A DNA stretch of 64,000 nucleotides, from NCBI GenBank assembly GCA_903906365.1, contig CAIVKC010000057.1:62001-126000 (forward strand), given 5' to 3'. The stretch comes from an uncultured Bacteroidota bacterium. Its GTDB lineage: Bacteria > Bacteroidota > Bacteroidia > Chitinophagales > Chitinophagaceae. Under the pieces are notes generated by a model. It did no database searches. It had not been told where the DNA came from and worked only from the letters and a program-made list of their open reading frames with translations. Positions within the stretch are counted from its first letter, which is position 1; every line of letters begins with the position of its first letter. A program made the translations under genes and the position numbers. Shown piece by piece: positions 36,571 to 46,651 of this stretch.

Positions 36571-38211
36571 ATGAACATGAAACATATTAAAAAAATTATA
36601 ATTCTTCTGGTTCTCTTTGCAGGGGTGTTTACCTCTTGCAAGAAGCAATTGGATGTAAAAAATCCAAACAGCCCTACCCCGCCAAGTGCACTTACCGACC
36701 TGGGTATTATCCAGCTCGCACAGGGTAGTGTATACGTCACCGGCTTTCACGGCCTGAAATATGGTGGTTTTTACGGTAACTTCTGGAATGACCCCAATGC
36801 TTATAACGAGCTGATGGGTGATGTGATCGGTGTAGAAGCCGCCAACCAGTACATCAACCAGTTAAGTACTCCTGATAAGGTGACTTATGGCGATGGTTCC
36901 GTACAGTTGAACCCCCAGTCTCCTCCTACCCAGGTGGCCCTGATCCGGATTATCAATACCAACGCCAACGCAAGCAATAACCCATTGTATTATATGTGGG
37001 CATACAGCTACCAGCTGAACAAGGCCATGAATAACCTGCTCATCATTGTAAACAATGCAGCAGTTACCGGTGATACTGCCTCCAAGAGGAATACCATCCG
37101 TGCATGGGCCTATTTCTGGAAAGGCTTCGCCTATTCCAATTTGGGCAGCCAGTATTACGCTGCCATTATTGATAACACAGGCGGTCAGACCACCAATGGT
37201 GATTACCTGACGCATGACAAGATCATTGCGGAGGCCAATGCCAATTTTGATAAATCTGCCGCAGCCGCCAGTGCCGCAGCCCCGGCTGTTTTTGCCTCAG
37301 AACTGGGTCAGATTATTCCCAATATCTGCCAGGTAGGAAACGGCGGTGTGCTGGATGCCACCATGTGGCAGCACAACTGTAATACCATGAAGGCCAGAAA
37401 TATCCTGGAAAATCCTTCCACCGGTACGCCTGACTGGGCTACCATCGCTTCCCTCACTGCTGCCGGAACCGGTATTTCCGCCGGTGACAAGGAATTTGTT
37501 GCATACTCCAATCCAACGGGTGATATTTATGGAGCCAATGGCGGTAACATCGCTTCCCTGGCTACCACAACCAACCCCGGCTACTGGGTTACTGAAAGGT
37601 TCATCCAGGAGTTTGATACTGTCAATGACCTGCGTTTCAAGAATAATTTCCTGCCGCTGCCCTCTTTTTATCCCGGTGACTTTACCCGTGGTACGATCGT
37701 GGGAACCAGGTATTATATGGTGCCTGAAGGCAATGGCCTAAGCTCCAATGGCACTGCAACAGTGGTTTATGGTTCAATTACTCCAGGAGCCTATGAACTT
37801 AAAATTGCTGCTTTCTACGAAGAAAACCTGATCATGCAGGCTGAAGCCCAGGCCAACCTGGGTAACAATGATGCTGCATTGAAGATCATTGATCAGCTTC
37901 ATGACATGCAGGGATCCGGCCTGGCCCACCTGGCTGGAACTACTCCTGCATTGCCTGTACTGGAAATCGTGCGCAGGGAAAGAAGGATCCAAATGGCCTT
38001 CTCCGGCATGTCATTCTATGATGCAAGGCGCTGGGGAGTCCTGGCCAACGGTCGCAGCAATGCAGTGGCCATTGACGCCAACGGCAAATTGTGGACCAAT
38101 GCACTTATCAACTACAATTACATGGATTATTGGGATGTTCCCGGTAACGAAACAGCCTATAACCCTGCCGCTGCTGGCAGTGCTGCTGTGTTAAACCCGA
38201 AATATCCATAA
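36571..38211 (+). CDS. SusD-like glycan-binding outer-membrane lipoprotein
   Basis: The 546-residue protein has a lipoprotein signal (LLVLFAGVFTSC, Cys23) and the SusD/RagB helical fold: ALIRIINTNANASNNPLYYMWAYSYQLNKAMNNLLIIVNNA, an internal TPR-like pair (AWAYFWKGFAYSNLGSQYYAAII) and the C-terminal EIVRRERRIQMAFSGMSFYDARRWG, the usual SusD end motif. It caps the SusC transporter at the cell surface and binds the incoming glycan. It lies 24 bp after the SusC gene; a strong terminator follows at 38273. The glycan cannot be read from the sequence. Confidence 0.95.
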   Translation: MNMKHIKKIIILLVLFAGVFTSCKKQLDVKNPNSPTPPSALTDLGIIQLAQGSVYVTGFHGLKYGGFYGNFWNDPNAYNELMGDVIGVEAANQYINQLSTPDKVTYGDGSVQLNPQSPPTQVALIRIINTNANASNNPLYYMWAYSYQLNKAMNNLLIIVNNAAVTGDTASKRNTIRAWAYFWKGFAYSNLGSQYYAAIIDNTGGQTTNGDYLTHDKIIAEANANFDKSAAAASAAAPAVFASELGQIIPNICQVGNGGVLDATMWQHNCNTMKARNILENPSTGTPDWATIASLTAAGTGISAGDKEFVAYSNPTGDIYGANGGNIASLATTTNPGYWVTERFIQEFDTVNDLRFKNNFLPLPSFYPGDFTRGTIVGTRYYMVPEGNGLSSNGTATVVYGSITPGAYELKIAAFYEENLIMQAEAQANLGNNDAALKIIDQLHDMQGSGLAHLAGTTPALPVLEIVRRERRIQMAFSGMSFYDARRWGVLANGRSNAVAIDANGKLWTNALINYNYMDYWDVPGNETAYNPAAAGSAAVLNPKYP

Positions 38212-38272
38212 TGCAAGGTTTATAAATTCATAACATATTTCTCATGTGACTCATCATATCTGAGCTCACAAC

Positions 38273-38303
38273 GGGGGTGGTTTTTACCACCCCCTCTTTT
38301 TTT
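38273..38303 (+). terminator. rho-independent terminator of the SusC/SusD operon
   Basis: GGGGGTGGT and ACCACCCCC form a perfect 9-bp stem with a TTTT loop, followed by TCTTTTTTT. It starts 61 bp after the SusD stop. Confidence 0.95.
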
Positions 38304-39294
38304 GGGGACTATCTAAACCGGCCAGTGAAATTAGGAGCCAATGGCCCCGGCTGGTCATTTCATTTCCCTTGTACTCCCTTCCATCCCAACTCAATCGGGT
38401 AAAGTTTCTGAACCAAGGCATAGCCCCATCACCTGAATGAAAAAATCAGTCTATAAAGGAAGGGTTGCTTTAAATGGCCTGCCCCCATCGCTTAAGTGAA
38501 CTCCTCGCGCCTGAAACTATTTCCGGACCCACCTGTTAGCCAGGCATTTCCAGCGAGGCCGGCCACTGGACTTTCCCTTTTTCCCCCATGGGCCCCTTCC
38601 GTGTTTGCTCGGCAGACCGACCCGCTTGCGGCGAGAAAGGATAACCGGGTAAGTACCTGGCCTATTGACCTTAAAGGATTGCACCGCTGGTGCAACGCGC
38701 TAAATCCTTTGGTCCATTTGCCGCCCGATTAGGGGATACTGTTATCCTTTGTGGCCATGGACCGGGGCAACCCTCCCTGGAGATAGCTAAAAATAGGAAA
38801 GGGAACCATCTTATTGGTACACTCCGAATGTACCTCCTGGTCCAGGTAGGCTGAAATAGAGGATTCCATTTTAACAGCAACAGGAGAAAATAACCGGCAT
38901 GCCAGGTTTGCTGGGGCAAGGGTTCCCAATTCAGCCGCCAGGATTAAAGGATCCGCCATTCATAAGGATCAGCGGATACCGAGCCCAACCCCATTTGCAG
39001 CTGGCCGGGCAAAACTATCTGGGGGAGAGTTAATGGATAAGCCTTCAACAATAGTCCTCTCATTGTTGGTCCATATAGCGGCCGAGCGGAATGAACAACC
39101 CGGCAATTGAACCCCTAGATCGGTTCCTGCGGTGTAACCATAGAAGGCATAACCATATTATTTACCAATTCCACCCCCATATAATGGGTGCAACCGATAA
39201 AGGTCAAGATGGTTTGCGTCAAAGCAGGGATCTCCCAAGGCAGGTTCTGCGGATGGTTTGACTACCCCTGAGTCAATAGGGTGCGGGGACCAAG
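38304..39294. other. about 1 kb without a supported gene
   Basis: Reading all six frames shows only short frames of poor composition (under 85 codons), none with a family feature. The stretch holds the nested inverted repeats at 38636-38750, a further hairpin (ATCCGC/GCGGAT near 38953-38981) and the terminator at 39295-39333. It could be a decayed gene remnant or non-coding RNA; I cannot tell. Confidence 0.5.
38636..38750. ncRNA. candidate structured RNA: nested inverted repeats
   Basis: An outer perfect 10-bp pair (AAAGGATAAC 38636-38645 with GTTATCCTTT 38741-38750) encloses a second 8-bp pair (AAAGGATT 38673-38680 with AATCCTTT 38703-38710), which encloses a hairpin (GCACC 38681-38685 with GGTGC 38689-38693). 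A separate 6-bp hairpin (CCGGGT 38645-38650 with ACCTGG 38655-38660, loop AAGT) sits in the first half. The layout is a multi-branched fold. No promoter was found, so expression is not shown. Confidence 0.35.
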
Positions 39295-39333
39295 AAAAAA
39301 GCCCCGCAAACAGCATACTGCTTACAGGGCTTT
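39295..39333 (-). terminator. rho-independent terminator of the minus-strand BNR-propeller gene
   Basis: On the minus strand a long stem (AAGCCCTGTAAGCAG paired with CTGTTTGCGGGGCTT, some G-T pairs) with a short loop is followed by a T-run. It lies ~65 bp after the gene stop. Confidence 0.8.
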
Positions 39334-39399
39334 ATTGGTTTGGCGGTTAATTTTCCATGCAAAGGATTGTTACCTTCTCCTCCGCCTGGCTACCATATT

Positions 39400-42300
39400 C
39401 TATTTGCCTATTGCGTCTATTTTGGTTTTCAGGGTTTCCCATGCCTGACTCAATTCATCCAACTGACCGGAAGCCTCCCGGACGCCGGTTATTACCTGGG
39501 TGGTAGGAGACATCTCCGTTTCATGCAGGATACCAAAAAGGGACCCAAAAAGATTACTGAGCCTGTCCAGACCGGGTTCCCTACTGCCGCGGGGCTGATG
39601 CAGCAGGGCTGCAGCGAGCAGGTCCAGCTTTTTTGCGCTGGAATCCCCGGAGGCTGCCAGTTCACTGCGGGCCTGGGAGATGTCTGCCGACATTTTCATC
39701 AACTCAAGCCTGGCCTCGTAACACTGTTTGGACAGGTCATGCTGGAGCTGTAAATCAGCAGCCGTAGCTTTTACCCTCGGATCCATCTCCAGGACAAGGC
39801 GTTGCAGGTAGGATTTACCATTGACCGTCAGCCTGATGGTATATTCTCCCGGCAGCGCCCAGGGAGAACTCGGAACCGGCGCCGTATTGCCAAAAGTTGC
39901 GCCGATGGGATAGGAAGCGGGAATATTCAGCGGTGTATAGTGAAGGTCCCAGGTAAAACGGTGTGCCCCTGGTTCCGCGGACAGGATTTGCTGGGGCCTG
40001 ATCCAATACAATGGGATGTTGACCGGGGGAATGGTATAGAATGTATCTGTGCTGCTGTATTTACGGATCAGTTTTCCAGCCTGATCCAGTATTTCTAGAG
40101 TAACCGGTGAGGATGGTTTGTTTGAAATATAATAATCAATAATGGCTCCCTCCGGCGGATTCTGGCCGGCAGGTTCTTCCTGTGGCAATGGGGTATCGGT
40201 CCCCATGTTGTAGCGAACCCGGTAAGTTTTGGCGGGTTTATACAAAATGGTTCCAGATCCCGGGGTGACTTCCCGCAATGCGGTGACTGCGTCCAGAATC
40301 CAAAATCCCCTGCCATGAGTGCCCACAACAATATCATCGTCTTTGATCACCAGGTCACGGATGGAGGTGGCTGGCATATTCAGCCTGAGGCTCTGCCAGT
40401 GTCCACCGTCGTCAAAGGACACGTAGACGGACCTTTCGGAGCCGGCATAGAGCAGTCCTTTCCGATAAGGATCCTCCCTTATCACATTGATGGGGTCGTC
40501 TGGAAGTCCACCCACGATCTCCTGCCAGGATTTACCCCCGTCTGCGGTCTTATAAATATGGGGATGCATGTCATCGAGCCGAATCCGGTTCACGGCGGCA
40601 TAGGCTGTATTTACGTCAAAATGGGAGGCATCCATGATGGATATTTTACTCCAGGAGTTCACCTGGGCAGGGGTAACATTCTTCCAGGTTTTACCACCGT
40701 CCCTGGTTACCTGAATGAGTCCGTCATCGGTACCGGCCCAGATGGTATTGATGTCCCTGGGAGAGGGCGCCACCGTATAGATCACTCCCCTCCTGGGCAT
40801 TTTTTTCATAGACTCACTGCTGTAGATGCCCACGCTCGCGGGAATATCCCAGCTTTCCCTGGTAAGGTCAGGACTTATTTCCTGCCAGGAATGTCCCCCG
40901 TCGCGGGTCTTCAATAAGATATTGCCCGCGTAATAGAGTGTTTTGGGATCCAATGGGGAAAACAGGACGGGGGCCGTCCGGACAAAGCGGTATTTTCCGC
41001 CGCGTACAGGCTCCGGAGCAATATTTTGCACCTGACCGGTTCGCTTATCATAGCGGGTAAGTTTGCCTCCGTAAATAATATTGGGATCCAGTGGGTCTGC
41101 CGCTACGTAGCCATATTCCTCTGCCCCGACCGGGTGGTAATCCCGGAAAGTAATCTCCCCATCGTTACCCCTGGAGGCTATCCCAATGGAACCGCTTTCC
41201 TGTTGACCGCTGTAAACATTATAGGGAAAGGCATTGTCCGTGCTGACATGATAGAACTGGGCGGTCGGTTGGTTGTACCAGGAAGAAAAACTCTGCCCGC
41301 CATTGACGGTGATGATGCCGCCCTGGTCGCAGGCAATCAGCAGGATGTCGGTATTGTCCGGGTTGATCCAGATCCGGTGGTAGTCATCTCCTCCCGGTGC
41401 TCCCCGGTAGGCATTCCAGGTTTTTGCTCCGTCAGTGGATTTCCACACTACCACATCGGCCGTGTAAACTATATCAGCGTTTTTGGGATCTACCTTAACT
41501 TCCGCAAAATCATCCCCCCTGCCCCAAAAACGTTCATCACTGTTCATTTTGACCCAGGATTCCCCGCCGTCATCACTACGGTATATACCGCCCTGCTCCC
41601 CTGCTTCCACGGTGGCATATAACCGGCTGCCGTTGGAAGGCGCGATACAGAATCCGATCCGGGAAAGTCCCTCTTTGGGCGTTGGCAATCCTTTGGTCAG
41701 TTGTTTCCAGGTGGTGCCACCGTCTGTAGACTTGAACAGGCCGCTTCCTTCCCCGTTCCACTGGCCGTTTTCCCAGGGCCCCTGTCTGCCAGCCCACAGG
41801 TCGGCAAATACAATGTCGGGGTTGGAGGGATCAATGGCTACCTGCACTGCGCCCGTATTTTCATCTTTATACAGTACGCGTTCCCAGTTCTTTCCCCCGT
41901 CGGTACTTCTGTAGACCCCGCGTTCCGTATTGGGTCCGTAAGGGTGTCCGAGGACGGCGGCAAAGAGCCGGTTCTCGTTTTTGGGGTCAACAGCCAGGCC
42001 GCCAATCTGCTGTCCTTCCCGCAGCCCAAGGTGATTCCAGGTTTTACCGGCATCCGTGGATTTGTAAATACCGTCCCCCACTGAAAGATCCGGCCGCTGG
42101 ATACCCTCCCCGCTGGCGACATAGACCACTTCGGGATTGGAGGGGGCTACGGCCACATCCCCAATGGATCCCGTTGGCTGATCGTCAAAGATGGGTTTCC
42201 AGGTCCTGCCGTAATCATTGGTCTTCCACACCCCGCCGTTGGTAGCGGCAATATAGAATACATTTGGCTGCTGGGGTACTCCAACCGCGCCAACTGTTCT

Positions 42301-42447
42301 GCCCCCGCGATGGGGTCCGATATTGCGCCACTGCATGCTGTTAAACAGGGACGGGTCAATGGACTGGGATATACCCGGCCCCGGGGATAGCATGAGGACA
42401 AACAGTGCAATCCAGGTAATCTGATAAATGTTCAGGCGGTGCTCCAT
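39400..42447 (-). CDS. sortilin/Vps10-type BNR beta-propeller protein (paralogue 1)
   Basis: The 1015-residue secreted protein has an N-terminal signal (TWIALFVLMLSPGPGISQS) and repeated BNR/Asp-box motifs (STDAGKTW, STDGGKNW, STDGGTTW, SDDGGESW, TRDGGKTW, TADGGKSW) spread over ~60-690, the mark of a multi-bladed, double beta-propeller (Vps10/sortilin-like or exo-sialidase-like). A C-terminal beta-sandwich and helical part follow (~740-1015). Such proteins are often named glycosyl hydrolases in databases without shown activity. It is homologous over its whole length to the divergent gene at 42654, sharing the phrases IGPHRGGR/IGPFRGGR, NNQPTAQ/YNQPTAQ and VTDNAFPY/STDNAFPY. Confidence 0.85.
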   Translation of the reverse strand: MEHRLNIYQITWIALFVLMLSPGPGISQSIDPSLFNSMQWRNIGPHRGGRTVGAVGVPQQPNVFYIAATNGGVWKTNDYGRTWKPIFDDQPTGSIGDVAVAPSNPEVVYVASGEGIQRPDLSVGDGIYKSTDAGKTWNHLGLREGQQIGGLAVDPKNENRLFAAVLGHPYGPNTERGVYRSTDGGKNWERVLYKDENTGAVQVAIDPSNPDIVFADLWAGRQGPWENGQWNGEGSGLFKSTDGGTTWKQLTKGLPTPKEGLSRIGFCIAPSNGSRLYATVEAGEQGGIYRSDDGGESWVKMNSDERFWGRGDDFAEVKVDPKNADIVYTADVVVWKSTDGAKTWNAYRGAPGGDDYHRIWINPDNTDILLIACDQGGIITVNGGQSFSSWYNQPTAQFYHVSTDNAFPYNVYSGQQESGSIGIASRGNDGEITFRDYHPVGAEEYGYVAADPLDPNIIYGGKLTRYDKRTGQVQNIAPEPVRGGKYRFVRTAPVLFSPLDPKTLYYAGNILLKTRDGGHSWQEISPDLTRESWDIPASVGIYSSESMKKMPRRGVIYTVAPSPRDINTIWAGTDDGLIQVTRDGGKTWKNVTPAQVNSWSKISIMDASHFDVNTAYAAVNRIRLDDMHPHIYKTADGGKSWQEIVGGLPDDPINVIREDPYRKGLLYAGSERSVYVSFDDGGHWQSLRLNMPATSIRDLVIKDDDIVVGTHGRGFWILDAVTALREVTPGSGTILYKPAKTYRVRYNMGTDTPLPQEEPAGQNPPEGAIIDYYISNKPSSPVTLEILDQAGKLIRKYSSTDTFYTIPPVNIPLYWIRPQQILSAEPGAHRFTWDLHYTPLNIPASYPIGATFGNTAPVPSSPWALPGEYTIRLTVNGKSYLQRLVLEMDPRVKATAADLQLQHDLSKQCYEARLELMKMSADISQARSELAASGDSSAKKLDLLAAALLHQPRGSREPGLDRLSNLFGSLFGILHETEMSPTTQVITGVREASGQLDELSQAWETLKTKIDAIGK

Positions 42448-42653
42448 GTAATGATAAATTAAATAATGATTGGAATCAGTGGGTTTGACCCCTTTGGTGT
42501 CAGCCGAATTTAAAGATAGAATGATTTCATGTTGTACACTTCAGCCGCTAATAAAAAAAATGCCAGCCTTAGGATGGACCGACCCACAATAGTCAGGATG
42601 AATTCGGTTTTTGTCCCTTAAATTGCAAGATCTAATTAACCAATGCTACTGTT
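42448..42653. promoter_or_regulatory. shared upstream region of the divergent BNR paralogues
   Basis: The 206-bp gap separates the two divergent paralogues and must hold both promoters. On the plus strand TAAATTGC (42619-42626) resembles a -7 box. No clear palindrome is seen. Confidence 0.35.
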
Positions 42654-45600
42654 ATGAGAAAAACTGCCCTCCTGCTAGGTGTTGCCCTGCTCGCCTGCAC
42701 CCTCCTATTTGCCCAGAAAAAAAGCAAGAAAGCCCCTGCAGAAATCTCTACAGGACCGGCCGATTCCGCCTGGTACACTACCACCCGGTACCGACTGATC
42801 GGGCCCTTTCGGGGTGGCCGGAGCGCTGCGGTAACAGGCAGCTTTAAGAACAGAAATACTTTTTATTTCGGATCCACCGGAGGTGGCGTTTGGAAGACCA
42901 CCGATGGGGGGGATAACTGGAAAAATATATCCGACAAATACTTTGGAGGAAGCATCGGTGCGGTTGCCGTAGCCCCTTCCGATGAAACCATACTTTACGC
43001 CGGGGAGGGAGAAAACTCCCTGCGAGGCAATGTTTCCGAGGGACTGGGCGGGCTCTGGCGCAGCGATGACGGTGGAAGAAGCTGGAGGAACCTGGGACTC
43101 CGGGATGGAAGACATATCATTCGTATCCTGATTCATCCCAAAAACCCGGACATTGCCTGGGTGGCAGTCATGGGCCATCTTTTCGGGCCGCATGCAGAAA
43201 GGGGCGTATTCAAAACGGTGGATGGAGGAAAGACCTGGAAAAAAACCCTGTATGTCAATGACCAGACCGGATGCTCCGACCTGGTGATGGAACCCGGAAA
43301 CCCTTCTGTATTCTATGCCGGCATGTGGCATGTGCGCAGGACACCATATAGCATGGAAAGCGGGGGCGAAGGCAGCGGACTGTATAAGAGTGTGGACGGA
43401 GGGGAAACCTGGACTAACCTGACCGAGCACAAAGGACTGCCCAAAGGAATATGGGGAATCGTAGGCGTTGCCGTCATGCCCGGAAATACCGACCATCTCC
43501 TGGCACTCATAGAAAATGCGGCCGGCGGCCTGTTCCAAAGCACCGACGGGGGGCTTAGCTGGAACCTGCTGACCGATAACCGAAATATCAGGCAGCGGGC
43601 CTGGTATTATGACAAGGTATTTGTAGATCCCAAAAATGAAAACCTGGTATATGTACTCAACGTAAATTTCATGCGCTCCACTGATGGCGGAAAGACCTTC
43701 AGTGAAATAAACACCCCGCACGGCGATCACCATGATCTTTGGATAGACCCCGAAGACGGAAACCGGATGATCATTGCCGATGATGGCGGCGCCCAGGTGA
43801 GTTTTGACGGAGGCGTTCACTGGAGTCCGGTCAACAACCAGCCAACCGCCCAGATTTACCGGGTGACTACCGATAATGCCTTCCCTTACCGGATACTGGG
43901 TGCCCAGCAGGATAATTCGACCATCCGTATCAAGAGCAGGACCTATGGCGCGGGCATCACCGAAGCGGACTGGTCTTCCACAGCCGGGTTTGAAAGCGGA
44001 TACGTAGTGGCCGACCCCCAGAACCCCGATATCGTTTACGGGGGAAACTATGACGGTTTTTTGGGCAGGCTCGATCATAAAACGGGAGAAAACCGCGTCA
44101 TCAATGTATGGCCTGATAACCCCACCGGGGCTGGTGCTGCCGTACAGAAATACAGATTCCAGTGGAATTTTCCGATATTCTTTTCACCCCATAACCCCAA
44201 AAGGCTCTATGCTGCGGGTAATCACCTGTTTGTCACGGAAAACGAAGGACAGAGCTGGGAAATGATCAGCCCGGACCTGACCACCGATGATAAAATCAAA
44301 CAGGCTCCCAGCGGAGGGCCCATCACCAAGGACAACACCAGCGTGGAATATTACTGCACCATTTTTACTGCCACCGAATCTCCCCTGGAAAAGGACCTGC
44401 TGTGGGCCGGAAGCGATGATGGCCTGATACATATCAGCCGGGACGGGGGCAAGAACTGGGAAAACGTAACGCCGCCGGCAGCCGGAAAGTTCATGATGTG
44501 GAACTGTGTGGAGACCGACCCTTTCAAGAAAGGGGCCGCCTACTTTGTGGGCACCAAATACAAAATGGACGATTTCACCCCATATATCTTCCATACCGAA
44601 GACTATGGCAGGACCTGGACAGAGATCACCAATGGTATTGGCAGGATGCATTTTACACGTTGTCTGCGGGCAGACAGAAAGCGGCCCGGCCTGCTGTATA
44701 CCGGTACCGAATACGGTATGTATATCAGCTATGATTATGGAATGCACTGGAACCCCTTCCAGTTAAACCTGCCCGTGGTTCCGGTAACGGATATGACCAT
44801 CAAGGAAAACGACCTGGTGATAGCCACCCAGGGCCGTGCTTTCTGGATCCTGGATGACCTGAGCCTCCTGCAGCAAAAACCGGCAGAGATGCCCGCTGCC
44901 AACCTGAAAGTGTTTGATGTAAACGATGCCTATTTAATGGAAGGAGCCAGTTATCCGGACATCCGCAATGGCGGCGTCAATCCGCCCAATGGCGTGGTGT
45001 TCAACTATTACCTGAAGTCAGCGGGTGATTCCACCCAGTTGCTGGTCCGCATCTATGACAAACAACACAGGTTGATCAGGACTTACGACAAACAGGAAAA
45101 GGAAATCAGTAACCGTCCCCAGGCAGTTGCCGGCATGAACCGCTTTGTATGGGATATGGAGTACCCAAGGGCGCTTAAAATTGAGGGAATGATTCTGTGG
45201 AACGGCAGTGTGGACGGACCCAAAGCCGCTCCCGGTAAATACACAGCCCATTTTGTGTTGGGTAGTGATTCCCTGGAAGTACCCTTCACCATCAAGGGGG
45301 ATCCCAATTTTACGATGACCGAAGCGCAGTATGATGAACAGGTCGGATTCCTGCTGGAAATCAGGGATAAATTCTCTGCCGTTCAGAAAGCCATCCTGGA
45401 TATCCGTAGCCTGAGGGGGCAGATTGAAGGACTTATCTCCAAGCTGGACAGCAACCAATCCAAACATATTAAACCCATGGGAGACAGCCTCTACCATCAG
45501 CTTACCACCATTGAAGAAGCCCTCTACCAGACGAAGGCCAAAAGCGGACAGGATGTGCTGAACTACCCCATCAGGATCAACGACCGCATTTCAGCCGTTT

Positions 45601-45782
45601 ACCGGGTAGCTTCCAGCGGTTACCATCCCCCCACCCGTCAGGTCAGGGAAGCCTTTGACGGGCTACGGATCCAGGCTGATGCCCAGCTGGATAAACTGAA
45701 AAAAATAATGGCCGGGGATGTAAAAGATTTTAATAAAATGATCCATGATAACCAGATTCCGGTTATAGGCGTCAAAGACTAA
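42654..45782 (+). CDS. sortilin/Vps10-type BNR beta-propeller protein (paralogue 2)
   Basis: The 1042-residue secreted protein (signal MRKTALLLGVALLACTLLFAQ) has BNR motifs (TTDGGDNW, SDDGGRSW, TVDGGKTW, SVDGGETW, STDGGLSW, STDGGKTF, SRDGGKNW) over ~75-700. Lys-rich residues follow the signal. It shares family-wide phrases with the divergent gene at 39400, but is about 30 residues longer and diverges most in the C-terminal part, which includes a possible coiled coil (~880-920: DEQVGFLLEIRDKFSAVQKAILDIRSLRGQ). Function is unknown; the propeller suggests binding or processing of a peptide or glycan outside the inner membrane. It is followed after 19 bp by a haem membrane protein, perhaps on the same transcript. 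Confidence 0.85.
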   Translation: MRKTALLLGVALLACTLLFAQKKSKKAPAEISTGPADSAWYTTTRYRLIGPFRGGRSAAVTGSFKNRNTFYFGSTGGGVWKTTDGGDNWKNISDKYFGGSIGAVAVAPSDETILYAGEGENSLRGNVSEGLGGLWRSDDGGRSWRNLGLRDGRHIIRILIHPKNPDIAWVAVMGHLFGPHAERGVFKTVDGGKTWKKTLYVNDQTGCSDLVMEPGNPSVFYAGMWHVRRTPYSMESGGEGSGLYKSVDGGETWTNLTEHKGLPKGIWGIVGVAVMPGNTDHLLALIENAAGGLFQSTDGGLSWNLLTDNRNIRQRAWYYDKVFVDPKNENLVYVLNVNFMRSTDGGKTFSEINTPHGDHHDLWIDPEDGNRMIIADDGGAQVSFDGGVHWSPVNNQPTAQIYRVTTDNAFPYRILGAQQDNSTIRIKSRTYGAGITEADWSSTAGFESGYVVADPQNPDIVYGGNYDGFLGRLDHKTGENRVINVWPDNPTGAGAAVQKYRFQWNFPIFFSPHNPKRLYAAGNHLFVTENEGQSWEMISPDLTTDDKIKQAPSGGPITKDNTSVEYYCTIFTATESPLEKDLLWAGSDDGLIHISRDGGKNWENVTPPAAGKFMMWNCVETDPFKKGAAYFVGTKYKMDDFTPYIFHTEDYGRTWTEITNGIGRMHFTRCLRADRKRPGLLYTGTEYGMYISYDYGMHWNPFQLNLPVVPVTDMTIKENDLVIATQGRAFWILDDLSLLQQKPAEMPAANLKVFDVNDAYLMEGASYPDIRNGGVNPPNGVVFNYYLKSAGDSTQLLVRIYDKQHRLIRTYDKQEKEISNRPQAVAGMNRFVWDMEYPRALKIEGMILWNGSVDGPKAAPGKYTAHFVLGSDSLEVPFTIKGDPNFTMTEAQYDEQVGFLLEIRDKFSAVQKAILDIRSLRGQIEGLISKLDSNQSKHIKPMGDSLYHQLTTIEEALYQTKAKSGQDVLNYPIRINDRISAVYRVASSGYHPPTRQVREAFDGLRIQADAQLDKLKKIMAGDVKDFNKMIHDNQIPVIGVKD

Positions 45783-45801
45783 TCCTATTGTATAACCGAT
45801 T

Positions 45802-46383
45802 ATGATCAATATTTCCATGCTCGATGTTTCTGCCGTCACCGGGCTGATGGCCATCGGGGTGTTAACCGGCAATTTCCTGCTGGGCATGCTGCTCAGCACA
45901 GCTTATAAAACCACCCGCTGGTGGAAAGCCACGCCTGGCTGGGTCAGGGGTATTTCCCTGGCTGAGGTGCATAACTGGACGGCATACCTGGCCCTGCTGC
46001 TGGTCCTGCTGCATCCTGTTTTTCTGGTATTTGATAAAACGGCCGGGTTCCACCTGCGCGATATCCTGCTGCCGGCCGCTGCCCCCAAGCAACCCTGGGA
46101 AGTAGCCATGGGCATCATTTCCCTGTACCTCCTGACGGTGGTGATCATCACCACGCAACGCCCGCTGCGCAGGAAACTGGGGGCAGGGAACTGGAAAAAA
46201 ATTCACCTGTTATCCTATGGAACCGCCCTGCTGGTTGTAATGCATGGCATCCTGATGGACCCGGAGCTGAAGGACCGGGGGGTGAACTGGCTGGATGGGG
46301 AAAAACTTTTCCCTGAAGGCTGCGGATTGCTGATGCTGGCTGCCACGATTGCCCGGATCAGGTACCAATTTCAAAAAAACTAA
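45802..46383 (+). CDS. ferric-reductase-like/YedZ-like haem membrane protein
   Basis: The 193-residue protein has about five hydrophobic segments and four well-placed histidines: H57 and H71 (AEVHNWTAYLALLLVLLHPVF) and H135 and H148 (KKIHLLSYGTALLVVMHG). This spacing is that of the ferric-reductase-like transmembrane domain (YedZ/MsrQ, NOX), which binds b-type haem and passes electrons across the inner membrane. It lacks an FAD/NADPH domain, so it needs a partner. It starts 19 bp after the BNR-propeller gene. A metal-type TonB receptor gene converges on it from the other side. Confidence 0.8.
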   Translation: MINISMLDVSAVTGLMAIGVLTGNFLLGMLLSTAYKTTRWWKATPGWVRGISLAEVHNWTAYLALLLVLLHPVFLVFDKTAGFHLRDILLPAAAPKQPWEVAMGIISLYLLTVVIITTQRPLRRKLGAGNWKKIHLLSYGTALLVVMHGILMDPELKDRGVNWLDGEKLFPEGCGLLMLAATIARIRYQFQKN

Positions 46384-46500
46384 ACCACCGCTGCCAGGGA
46401 AAGCCCGGGCAGTGGATGTGCCCGGACAGACTTCGCCAAAAAACTGCGCTCGATTCAAAAAGGCAATGGGAGCGCCGGCCATTGCATATATCATTATAAT

Positions 46501-46537
46501 AAGGAAGCCCGCAACTCAAGGAGTTGCAGGCTCCTTA
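46501..46537. terminator. hairpin between convergent genes, probably bidirectional
   Basis: AAGGAAGCC and GCAACTC arms pair with GAGTTGC and GGCTCCTT (7 + 3 + 5 bp with small internal mismatches) around AAG. A short U-rich tract follows on the plus strand. It sits between the haem protein and the convergent TonB receptor gene. Confidence 0.6.
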
Positions 46538-46651
46538 TTTCCTTTTCATCCATACAAGGAGACCTGGTAAGTGTCTCCCCTGCCTAAAGCCTTTCGGCCA
46601 AGACTTATTTTATGGTCAGCGGTCGGGATCAGCCCCTGACCTTGAGCAACC

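Noticed and set aside
38492-38959. Short frames in the 1.2-kb stretch (67-82 codons)
   Set aside because: Poor composition and no family feature; the region looks non-coding.
42705-44078. 457-codon frame opposite the second BNR-propeller gene
   Set aside because: Same reason: antisense to a real gene with clear repeats and without recognisable protein features.
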